In this document: in pieces, positions 7,216 to 12,812 of the stretch
Numbering within the stretch: the stretch's first letter is position 1
Layout of the letters: the number at the start of each line of letters is the position of its first letter
Assembly: GCA_020060485.1 (NCBI GenBank)
Contig: JAGVAB010000161.1
Location: 1-15,943, forward strand
From: Anaerolineales bacterium
GTDB lineage: Bacteria; Chloroflexota; Anaerolineae; Anaerolineales; Anaerolineaceae
DNA length: 15,943 nt
Reading direction: 5' to 3'
The notes under the pieces: generated by a model
The model's database searches: none
Seen by the model: the letters and a program-made list of their open reading frames with translations, nothing else
What the model was told of the DNA's origin: nothing
Position numbers and translations under genes: made by a program

Positions 7216-8967
7216 ATGAATTTTTCGCCAAATGAAGTATTTCACGGTTTTGACAACTTTGTTCAACAAACCCTGCAAGATTGGCATGTGCCAGGGATGG
7301 CCATCGGGGTCATTAAAAATAACGAGATCGTACTTTGCAAAGGTTACGGCCTGCGGGATGTAGAACAGAATCTGCCGGTCACCCCTGAGACCATCTTCGG
7401 GATTGCTTCCGTCAGCAAAGCCTTCACCACTTTTGCCCTTGCCTTGCTGGTGGAGCGCGGTCTGCTGGACTGGGACCGGCCGGTGCGGGAATATATCCCC
7501 TGGTTCCGCTTGCAAGACCCCGCCGCCAGCGGGATTACGCCGCGCGACCTGGTCTGCCACCGCAGCGGCCTGCCGCGCCACGACCGGGCCTGGTATCTCA
7601 ACCCGGCCAGCCGCGAAGAGGTCGTGCGCCAACTGGCCTTCCTGCCCCCCAGCCGTACCTTCCGCTCCTGCTACCAGTATCAGAATATGATGTTCATGAC
7701 CGCCGGTTTCCTGCTGGAACAGATCACTGGCGAAATTTGGGAGAGCTTCATCCAGCGCGAAGTCTTTGACCCATTGCATATGCGGCGCAGCAATTTCTCG
7801 GTGGAAACCAGCCAGACGCTGGAGGACATCGCCCTGCCCTATGCCTTTACCAATGACCAGACCGGGCGCATCCCCTTCGCCAATGTGGACGCCCTCGGCC
7901 CGGCCGGGTCGATCAATTCTTCGGTCAACGATATGCTAGCCTGGCTGCGCCTGCACCTCAACCAGGGCATGCTGGACGGCCAGCGCCTGATCTCCACCAC
8001 CGCCCTGCAGGAAACCCACCGCCAGCAAATGGTGGTCCAGGAAGCTTTCCCCAACAGTCTGGTCGCGTATCCAGAGCTTGGCCCGCGCGCCTACGGCCTG
8101 GGCTGGTATCTGCGCACCTACCGCGGCCGGCGGATGATCTTCCACTCCGGGGGCATTGATGGTTACGGCAGCCTGCTTTCTTTTCTGCCTGACGAAGACA
8201 TGGGAGTCATCATCCTCTCCAATCTGGATGAAACCAATTGCCCCGTGCCGGTGACTTTCAACATCATCGACCGCCTGCTTGGTCTCGAACCGCTGCCCTG
8301 GAGCCAACGCTATTTGAACCATGAAGGCAAACTGCAAGCAGCCGCCAAAGCCGCCGCACAGAAGGTGAAAGAAAAGAAAGTTTCTGGCACAACACCCGGC
8401 CACCCGGCGGCAGACTATCTGGGCCGTTACACCCATCCCGGGTATGGCAGCCTGACCCTTGAGACCATCTCGCCAGTCGAAGCAAATGATCAACCGGCTG
8501 CCTTTGCCGGACATTTCAATCTGATCCCGCTTACCCTGAACCATGTGCATTATGACACTTTTGAAACCGCCACACCCGGCGGCGACTGGACGCGCCTGAC
8601 CTTCCTCAGCGATGAGGACGGCCGTATCGTTGGCTTACGCCTGCCGGTGGACGCCAATGTAGCCCCGTTGATCTTTACCCGCCAGCCCGAAACCGCACTG
8701 TGTGATCCGCAGACCCTGCCTGACCTGGTTGGGGAATACCAAATCACAGAACAGCAGTTTGTTTCCATCCGCCTGACCTCCGACGGACAACTCAGTTTGC
8801 AACTTCCCTGCCAGTTGCCGCAGGCGCTGCAAGCTGTCCAGGAAGATGTCTTTCAAACAGCCGCATACCCGCGCTGCGAGGTGAGCTTCCGGCGCAGCAT
8901 CTGTGGCGAAGTGGCGTCTCTCGAAATCCTGCACCCGGACGGACTGTTTATCGCTGTGCGAATCTAA
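7216..8967 (+). CDS. Beta-lactamase-fold serine hydrolase (class C/EstB type)
   Basis: The 583-residue protein carries the class C beta-lactamase/DD-peptidase-like catalytic set: SxxK at S65-V66-S67-K68, a YxN equivalent at Y155-Q156-N157 (YQYQN), and HSGG at H310-S311-G312-G313 in place of the KTG motif. The C-terminal third (about 395-583) is a beta-rich extension like that of DUF3471-type hydrolases. Family members include esterases, D-aminopeptidases and peptidases; true beta-lactam hydrolysis is not implied. There is no signal peptide or N-terminal helix, so it is probably cytoplasmic. The start is supported by GAGG about 6 bases upstream. It is monocistronic, with a strong hairpin about 70 bases after its stop. 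Confidence 0.9.
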   Translation: MNFSPNEVFHGFDNFVQQTLQDWHVPGMAIGVIKNNEIVLCKGYGLRDVEQNLPVTPETIFGIASVSKAFTTFALALLVERGLLDWDRPVREYIPWFRLQDPAASGITPRDLVCHRSGLPRHDRAWYLNPASREEVVRQLAFLPPSRTFRSCYQYQNMMFMTAGFLLEQITGEIWESFIQREVFDPLHMRRSNFSVETSQTLEDIALPYAFTNDQTGRIPFANVDALGPAGSINSSVNDMLAWLRLHLNQGMLDGQRLISTTALQETHRQQMVVQEAFPNSLVAYPELGPRAYGLGWYLRTYRGRRMIFHSGGIDGYGSLLSFLPDEDMGVIILSNLDETNCPVPVTFNIIDRLLGLEPLPWSQRYLNHEGKLQAAAKAAAQKVKEKKVSGTTPGHPAADYLGRYTHPGYGSLTLETISPVEANDQPAAFAGHFNLIPLTLNHVHYDTFETATPGGDWTRLTFLSDEDGRIVGLRLPVDANVAPLIFTRQPETALCDPQTLPDLVGEYQITEQQFVSIRLTSDGQLSLQLPCQLPQALQAVQEDVFQTAAYPRCEVSFRRSICGEVASLEILHPDGLFIAVRI

Positions 8968-9039
8968 CTTTCCCTCACAGCCAACTACGCACTGGCGACG
9001 ACGACTGACCGCAGGGTCACTACAATTGCACCCTCCCGC

Positions 9040-9078
9040 AAACCTGTCCTCTCCCGGCAAGCGGGAGAGGACAGGTTT
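9040..9078. terminator. Perfect 17-bp hairpin after the serine hydrolase gene
   Basis: AAACCTGTCCTCTCCCG (9040-9056) pairs without mismatch with CGGGAGAGGACAGGTTT (9062-9078) around a 5-nt loop (GCAAG). The symmetric A/T flanks make it a probable bidirectional terminator. The mobile element's target duplication begins 3 bases downstream. Confidence 0.8.
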
Positions 9079-9080
9079 CA

Positions 9081-9089
9081 ATGATTTAC
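9081..9089. repeat. Target-site duplication, left copy
   Basis: ATGATTTAC directly abuts the left terminal inverted repeat. The identical 9 bases occur at 11201-11209, directly after the right terminal inverted repeat. Confidence 0.9.
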
Positions 9090-9101
9090 TGATGTTACGC
9101 A
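9090..9101 (+). repeat. Left terminal inverted repeat
   Basis: TGATGTTACGCA, the exact reverse complement of 11189-11200. Beyond these 12 bases the two ends show only patchy similarity. Confidence 0.88.
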
Positions 9102-9132
9102 CCAAGCGGTGAAAATCGGGTAAGATTTGCGT

Positions 9133-9277
9133 ATGGACAAAAAAATACTTGGAACTTTACAGCGATTGTCTGCTCAGCACATTTGGAAAGACCACAGCCA
9201 CAGGATTTTCAGCTTTGATAGATGGACAAGTCAGTCATAACCAAATCACCCGATTTCTTTCCGGCGAAGAGTACACA
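9133..9277 (+). pseudogene. Transposase N-terminal remnant (frameshifted)
   Basis: About 48 codons resemble the N terminus of IS4-superfamily transposases: MDKK, then after a one-base shift a segment ending FGKTTATGFSALIDGQ and SHNQITRFLSGEEYT. The shift lies in a run of seven A residues (from about 9139); with six, the two parts join in one frame. Family resemblance is judged from memory of the conserved pattern. Similarity stops at about 9277, where xdhC-derived sequence begins. The remnant lacks every catalytic residue. Confidence 0.75.
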
Positions 9278-9282
9278 CGAAT

Positions 9283-9504
9283 GCGGGTTACATAGGCATG
9301 CTTGGTGGTCAGCGAAAATGCGCGTTAGTTTTCGATGAATTACGAAAATCCGGTGTGAATGATATGGATATTCAAGGGATTCACGCACCGATTGGGTTGT
9401 CCATCCAAGCCGAAACGCCTGAAGAAATAGGTATCAGCATTACTGCTGAGATGATTCGTGTCAGGGCCGATTTACTGCCAATGTCAAGATTCGATAACAG
9501 CTGA
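9283..9504 (+). pseudogene. XdhC/CoxI-family C-terminal fragment
   Basis: The frame reads GYIGMLGGQRK, then FDELRKSGV, IHAPIGL and AETPEEIGISI up to a stop at 9502-9504. This is the conserved C-terminal third of XdhC/CoxI proteins, which handle molybdenum cofactor for xanthine or CO dehydrogenase. About 70 residues remain; the N-terminal part is missing, replaced abruptly by the transposase remnant. An ATG at 9298 is internal to the family and should not be taken as a real start. The frame is still open, so the truncation may be recent. It probably travelled as passenger sequence from the transporter's source locus. Confidence 0.75.
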
Positions 9505-9639
9505 ATGGAAAGTGCACACAAGCCAATATAAACTCTCATTTCGTTCAACCTTTGCCTGATTATTCGAACTATCAAACCGTTTGAAGTATATGTCGTGAAA
9601 TTAAAAAACCAATTATCAGATTTTTTCAAGGAAAATTGA

Positions 9640-9753
9640 ATGGGAAAAATTACGCTCTCCGAAGATTGGCTGGCAACTTTGTTGGCCTTTGTATTGATTC
9701 TCCTGGCTGCCATTGGTATGCTGGGAGAAAACGGCTTGATGATCAAATTCTAG
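9640..9753 (+). CDS. 37-residue single-span membrane protein upstream of the YeiH-family gene
   Basis: A small ORF starts at ATG 9640 with AAGGA (9628-9632) 7 bases upstream. It encodes a short polar start containing LSEDWLATLL, one hydrophobic helix (about residues 10-28) and a short tail. The stop is 10 bases before the transporter ATG, and the transporter's GGGGG ribosome site overlaps the stop region. The SEDW(L/W)A motif followed by a helix resembles the extra N-terminal segment of longer YeiH-family proteins (from memory), so this may be that segment encoded separately. The stretch 9505-9639 before it holds no recognisable feature beyond AT-rich sequence. Confidence 0.6.
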   Translation: MGKITLSEDWLATLLAFVLILLAAIGMLGENGLMIKF

Positions 9754-9763
9754 GGGGATCAAA

Positions 9764-10840
9764 ATGGAAAACCAAGTAACTTCCTCTCCCAAATGGCTGC
9801 GCATCGCCTGTGGCTTGATCGTTGTTCTCCTGCTCAGCATACTGGCCTGGTGGGTCACCACGAAGGTTTATGCGCTCAAACTCCCTTTGGGCATCCCTGG
9901 TAAAGTTCTGGAATACCCTTTGTGGGCTGCCCTGGCGGGTATCCTGGGCAACCTGCTCGTCCGTTTATTTAAAATCCGCGATTTCATCCGCCCCGGCGTG
10001 CGCACTGAATTGTTCCTCAAGATCGGTCTGGTGCTGCTCGGTGCGGGCACCAACCTGGCCCTCATCGGTACCGCCGCCTCCGGCGCCATCGTGCAAGCCC
10101 TCATCATGATCGTCAGCGTTTTTTTCTTCAGTTGGTGGATGGGCGGACTGCTCAAGCTGGACGATAAAATGCGCGCGGTCATGTCCACCGCCTTGTCGGT
10201 GTGCGGCGTCTCAGCCGCCATCGCCGCGGCCGGGTCCGTGGGAGCCAAGAAAGAGCAGGTCACCTACGTCACCACCCTGGTCATCCTGGTAGCTCTGCCC
10301 ATGATGGTGCTGTCCCCGATCATCGGAAACGCGATGCACCTACCCGAGCCGGTCGCCGGAGCCTGGTTTGGCGGCAATATTGACACCACTGCAGCTGTGG
10401 TGGGAGCGGGAACCATCTACGGAGAAACGGCCCAGAAAGTGGCCTCCATCGTTAAGCAAACCCAAAATGCGCTCATTGGCTTGGTTGCTTTCATTCTTGC
10501 GCTGGTTTTCGCAGGGCGCGACCCCGAAAACAAGGTCAAGCCGAGCGTGCGCTTGATATGGGACCGCTTCCCCAAGTTTGTGCTGGGCTTTGTGGTAGCG
10601 TCCATCCTCTTCACCCTGGGCATCATCGACGGTGGCAAGGGTACTGCGCTGGACGCGCTAAAAAATTGGGCCTTCACCTTTGCCTTTGTCTGCATGGGTT
10701 TGGACCTGTCGATCAAGGAATTCAAAGCGATGGGCTGGCGTCCGGTGGCGGTATTCCTGATCGTTACTGTATTCAACACGCTGCTGGCGCTAGGCGTGGC
10801 CTATGTGATCTTCACCTACCTGATGCCTATTACCCTATAG
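9764..10840 (+). CDS. YeiH-family (UPF0324/PF03601) putative sulfate exporter
   Basis: The 358-residue membrane protein has about ten hydrophobic segments. Family-like stretches include the gate region GNLLVRLFKIRDFIRPGV, FLKIGLVLLGAGTNL, a glycine/alanine-rich segment with VCGVSAAIAAAG, and WFGGNIDTTAAVVGAG. PF03601 members are annotated as putative sulfate exporters, and some lie near taurine or cysteine sulfur metabolism genes; direct transport evidence is thin. Length is normal and the frame intact, so the gene is probably functional. It is the main cargo of the surrounding mobile element and is followed by its own terminator. The start is supported by GGGGG (9753-9757) upstream. It may be co-translated with the 37-residue ORF. 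Confidence 0.9.
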   Translation: MENQVTSSPKWLRIACGLIVVLLLSILAWWVTTKVYALKLPLGIPGKVLEYPLWAALAGILGNLLVRLFKIRDFIRPGVRTELFLKIGLVLLGAGTNLALIGTAASGAIVQALIMIVSVFFFSWWMGGLLKLDDKMRAVMSTALSVCGVSAAIAAAGSVGAKKEQVTYVTTLVILVALPMMVLSPIIGNAMHLPEPVAGAWFGGNIDTTAAVVGAGTIYGETAQKVASIVKQTQNALIGLVAFILALVFAGRDPENKVKPSVRLIWDRFPKFVLGFVVASILFTLGIIDGGKGTALDALKNWAFTFAFVCMGLDLSIKEFKAMGWRPVAVFLIVTVFNTLLALGVAYVIFTYLMPITL

Positions 10841-10866
10841 TTCCTGCTTCTATCAGGGTACAGACC

Positions 10867-10917
10867 GTCAACAACAATGATTGTGGCGCAAGAATCACCA
10901 CGATCATTGTTGTTGAC
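10867..10917 (+). terminator. Terminator hairpin after the YeiH-family gene
   Basis: GTCAACAACAATGAT (10867-10881) pairs perfectly with ATCATTGTTGTTGAC (10903-10917). A T-G wobble and four more pairs (GTGG/CCAC) lengthen the stem to 20 bp around an 11-nt loop. Only three T residues follow. It lies inside the mobile element, 26 bases after the transporter stop. Confidence 0.75.
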
Positions 10918-10976
10918 TTTACGCCTGCTTACACATCGTACCTACGGCAATGGGTGCTGTACTAGGCAGCGGTATT

Positions 10977-11195
10977 TCAGAGCATCGGGTGCGGCGCCGA
11001 AAATTTGCGGGCAAAGCCCCTGCACACCGGGTTGTCACCCAGAATAATCATATCTTTGCCGCTCTATATGCCTTCTTTAAGTTGGAATGCCTGAAGATTA
11101 AATGCCATCTCCATCATTTTGCCCTGCGTGCTCATTTGTGCTTCAAGGCTACCCGCATCGCTTTTGATGAACTTCAAGCTCTCAAGGCTGCGTAA
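10977..11195 (+). pseudogene. Transposase C-terminal remnant
   Basis: The frame reading KFAGKAPAHRVVTQNNHIF, then KLECLKIK, HHFALRAHL and AFDELQALKAA to a TAA at 11193-11195 matches the conserved tail of IS4-superfamily transposases (typically a KSPT..VRTQ.NH segment, then KLE.LK and NHFAL motifs; recognised from memory). About 70 codons remain. The frame is open upstream to about 10929, but similarity fades before 10977. The stop codon lies within the right inverted repeat. Orientation and family type agree with the N-terminal remnant at 9133-9277. Confidence 0.72.
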
Positions 11196-11200
11196 CATCA
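11189..11200 (-). repeat. Right terminal inverted repeat
   Basis: TGCGTAACATCA, the perfect reverse complement of 9090-9101. It overlaps the stop codon of the transposase C-terminal remnant. Confidence 0.88.
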
Positions 11201-11209
11201 ATGATTTAC
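11201..11209. repeat. Target-site duplication, right copy
   Basis: ATGATTTAC follows the right inverted repeat and is identical to 9081-9089. Confidence 0.9.
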
Positions 11210-11237
11210 ATTGAAATCCGGTGAGGGCAACCCCTTC

Positions 11238-12005
11238 TCACAAGCGCGCACACGCCTCCACCGCCAGCCAGAACATACGCTGACGGTCATTCAAACGGTC
11301 ATTCCAGCCGCGCCCGTCCCAACCCTCTGGCACCACCAGATCACCGCCATACACCATCTGCCCAAAGATCACCTTGCGAAACTGGGCCACTGCAAAGAAA
11401 GCTGCTGCTTCCATCTCCACCACCTGGCAGCCCTCACTGACACGCAGGTCGCGTTTGGCAACCGTCTCGCGGTAAATGGCATCCGTGGTCCAGGTTTTGA
11501 CCAGTTCATAGGGCATCTTGCGCTCTTCGAGTGCGGCCTGCAGGGCAGCCACGGCTTGCGGCGCGGGAAGCACCTCGCGCCCCTGCGGCAGATAGTGGTA
11601 TGAGGTGCCCTCATCGCGTACCGCCGAGGTCAAAATGAAAGGATGCCCGGCATGGGTAGTATCAACCAACACACCCGCTCCGCCAACTGCGATGAAACGC
11701 TCCACCCCTTGGGCGATCAATTCTTCCACAAAACCGGCTGCCAGCGGCGCCCCCACCCCCGGGTGCATCACGGTTAACTGCTGCCCCTGCCAATCCATGG
11801 TATAGATCGGGTTGGGACCCATTTCAGAGATCAAATGCGCTTTGCGCACAATCTCGCCGCGTCTGGCGAGATCCTCCAGCACCTCCTGAAAGAAGCACAA
11901 CACGGCACGCCGTGGCAGTTCCACCGATGAGCGCAGCGGGCGGGGGTTGAGGATCGCTTCACGGGCAGGGTCAAATTCGAGCAGCGGGCAGTTTTCTGGT
12001 TTCAT
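11238..12005 (-). CDS. Nucleoside phosphorylase (PNP/UDP family)
   Basis: The 255-residue cytoplasmic protein belongs to the purine-nucleoside/uridine phosphorylase fold, which splits nucleosides with phosphate into base and ribose-1-phosphate. Visible landmarks are HPGVGAPLAAG (from H81), the strand-loop FIAVGGAGVL, and the ribose-binding VEMEAAAFF (E197, M198, E199), followed by a GGDLV segment. Length is typical. The nucleoside preference cannot be read with confidence; uridine phosphorylase-like is my guess. The ATG at 12005 is chosen because AAGGA sits 8 bases upstream; an in-frame ATG at 12014 directly abuts that site. It is convergent with the serine hydrolase gene, and the mobile element lies between them. 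A TATAAT box lies upstream. Confidence 0.88.
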   Translation of the reverse strand: MKPENCPLLEFDPAREAILNPRPLRSSVELPRRAVLCFFQEVLEDLARRGEIVRKAHLISEMGPNPIYTMDWQGQQLTVMHPGVGAPLAAGFVEELIAQGVERFIAVGGAGVLVDTTHAGHPFILTSAVRDEGTSYHYLPQGREVLPAPQAVAALQAALEERKMPYELVKTWTTDAIYRETVAKRDLRVSEGCQVVEMEAAAFFAVAQFRKVIFGQMVYGGDLVVPEGWDGRGWNDRLNDRQRMFWLAVEACARL

Positions 12006-12031
12006 TGCATCCATCCTTGCGTTTTTTCTCT

Positions 12032-12037
12032 ATTATA
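12032..12037 (-). promoter_or_regulatory. Candidate -10 box for the nucleoside phosphorylase gene
   Basis: On the minus strand a perfect TATAAT (12037 to 12032) lies about 26 bases before the preferred start codon. The -35 position is only an A-rich tract, so the promoter is partial. Confidence 0.4.
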
Positions 12038-12044
12038 TTGCATG

Positions 12045-12373
12045 TGGTGCATTCTTTTTTACAGAGCCTTCGCCCCGTTGAAGATATCCCCCTCCCTGCT
12101 TTTGACCTGCGGCCACAGCCCGGGAAAAGCACTCGGGCTTGGCGACAACAGAGCTATTTGTTTTGCAAAGCTGTCAGGCAGCAAGTTCTTTTTCAAATCG
12201 CCAAAAAAGGAGTTCAAAGATTTGCAGTGGAAGAAAAAGATGGTGTCTGTAAGCCGACTGAAAGGTAAATAGCCTTCACCTTTCAAAAATGCAAAGCACA
12301 AAGCCCAAAATATACTGTATATTAAGGACAGATGAGAACCAATTAATAATTTTATTAGAGAAAGAGGAAATCA
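12045..12373. other. Intergenic/leader region without a recognised gene
   Basis: These roughly 330 bases separate divergent genes. They hold several small dyads: AGCCCG/CGGGCT (12117-12139), CAAATC/GATTTG around 12195-12225, and TGAAAGGT/ACCTTTCA (12259-12285). The last could terminate or structure a transcript. TATACT (12311-12316) and TATATT (12318-12323) are possible -10 boxes for the downstream secreted-protein gene, without a good -35. A 13-codon GTG-started reading frame ends at 12268, but nothing supports it. The region could be a structured 5' leader of the gene at 12374; I recognise no known riboswitch. Confidence 0.4.
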
Positions 12374-12736
12374 ATGAAAAAATCACATCGTCTCTCGGGC
12401 ATCATCCTGATCGCCCTCATCCTGACCGTAGCCACCTTTGCCTTTGCAGCAGCCAACACCATGCCGACAACCACCTCGGCTGGGGACGGCGAAAGCGCCA
12501 TTAGCGGTTATACCGTCTCGAACGTCAAGTACAACCTGGACGCCACCAACCCCGCCAACATCAGCACCGTGACCTTCAACATTGCCCCGGCAGCTGCCAG
12601 CACGGTCAAGATCCAGTTGGTATCCGGCGGTACCTGGTTTGATTGCACCAACACTGCCGGCGCAGTCAGTTGCTCAGTCAGCGGTTCTGTTACCGCCCTG
12701 AACGCAGCCAACCTGCGTGTGGTCGCCTCCGAGTAA
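12374..12736 (+). CDS. Small secreted protein, possible substrate of the adjacent SipW-type peptidase
   Basis: The 120-residue precursor has a clear signal peptide (two lysines, hydrophobic core, cleavage after AFA at about residue 25). The mature part of about 95 residues is rich in Ser, Thr, Ala and Val, looks beta-rich, and contains two cysteines (C91, C100) that could form a disulfide after export. The mature N terminus begins AAN and carries a Pro three residues later, as in the RTX protein at 15173. I do not recognise a family. The position directly before a SipW-type peptidase recalls TasA/camelysin-type secreted fibre or matrix proteins, but no sequence motif proves that. The start is supported by AGAGGAAA (12363-12370). 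Confidence 0.75.
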   Translation: MKKSHRLSGIILIALILTVATFAFAAANTMPTTTSAGDGESAISGYTVSNVKYNLDATNPANISTVTFNIAPAAASTVKIQLVSGGTWFDCTNTAGAVSCSVSGSVTALNAANLRVVASE

Positions 12737-12753
12737 TCAAAGTTATCGTTGAT

Positions 12754-12790
12754 GATGGGCGCGGCTGCTGAATTTGCGGCTGCGCCCATC
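12754..12790 (+). terminator. Hairpin between the secreted-protein gene and the peptidase fusion (possible attenuator)
   Basis: GATGGGCGCGGCTGC (12754-12768) pairs with GCGGCTGCGCCCATC (12776-12790) as a 15-bp stem with two G-T wobbles and a 7-nt loop. It is followed by TTTGCTT. The tail is short, so partial read-through into the peptidase gene, which starts 23 bases later, is plausible. Confidence 0.65.
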
Positions 12791-12812
12791 TTTGCTTCAC
12801 CAGGATAATCTT

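Larger units (their letters stand above)
9090..11200. mobile_element. Transposase-less mobile insertion cassette carrying a YeiH-family transporter
   Basis: The 2,111-bp element is defined by perfect 12-bp terminal inverted repeats (TGATGTTACGCA at 9090-9101; its complement at 11189-11200) and a 9-bp target duplication. Remnants of one transposase type lie just inside each end in the same orientation: the N terminus at 9133-9277 and the C terminus at 10977-11195, whose stop codon runs into the right repeat, as in an intact insertion sequence. The catalytic middle is absent and replaced by an xdhC fragment, a small membrane ORF, the transporter and a terminator. A 9-bp duplication fits the IS4 superfamily. 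Movement would require a full-length transposase in trans. The name follows the mobile insertion cassettes described for IS231 (IS4 family) in Bacillus. Confidence 0.85.

Noticed and set aside
7216..8967. Antibiotic-resistance beta-lactamase
   Set aside because: There is no signal peptide, the KTG motif is HSGG, and the long C-terminal extension fits EstB/DUF3471-type hydrolases better.
7043..9078. CRISPR or REP array from the recurring CT-rich hairpins
   Set aside because: The hairpins at 7043 and 9040 have different sequences and single copies; they behave as gene-end terminators.
9298..9504. A free-standing 68-residue gene
   Set aside because: The family resemblance to XdhC begins upstream of the ATG at 9298, so this is the tail of a truncated gene, not a complete small protein.
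9090..11200. Two independent decayed insertion sequences flanking the transporter (composite transposon)
   Set aside because: Only one left-type and one right-type end are present, in inverse orientation and with one matching target duplication; a composite would show an inverted-repeat pair for each copy.
12005..12268. Plus-strand open frame upstream of the secreted-protein gene
   Set aside because: It overlaps the start and promoter of the minus-strand phosphorylase gene, has no ribosome site and no recognisable family.
12117..12285. A c-di-GMP-I (GEMM) riboswitch upstream of the secreted-protein gene
   Set aside because: A GCAAAGC string is present, but the receptor partner (GCAAACC), the tetraloop arrangement and the closing GGUAGCGGG-type segment are missing.
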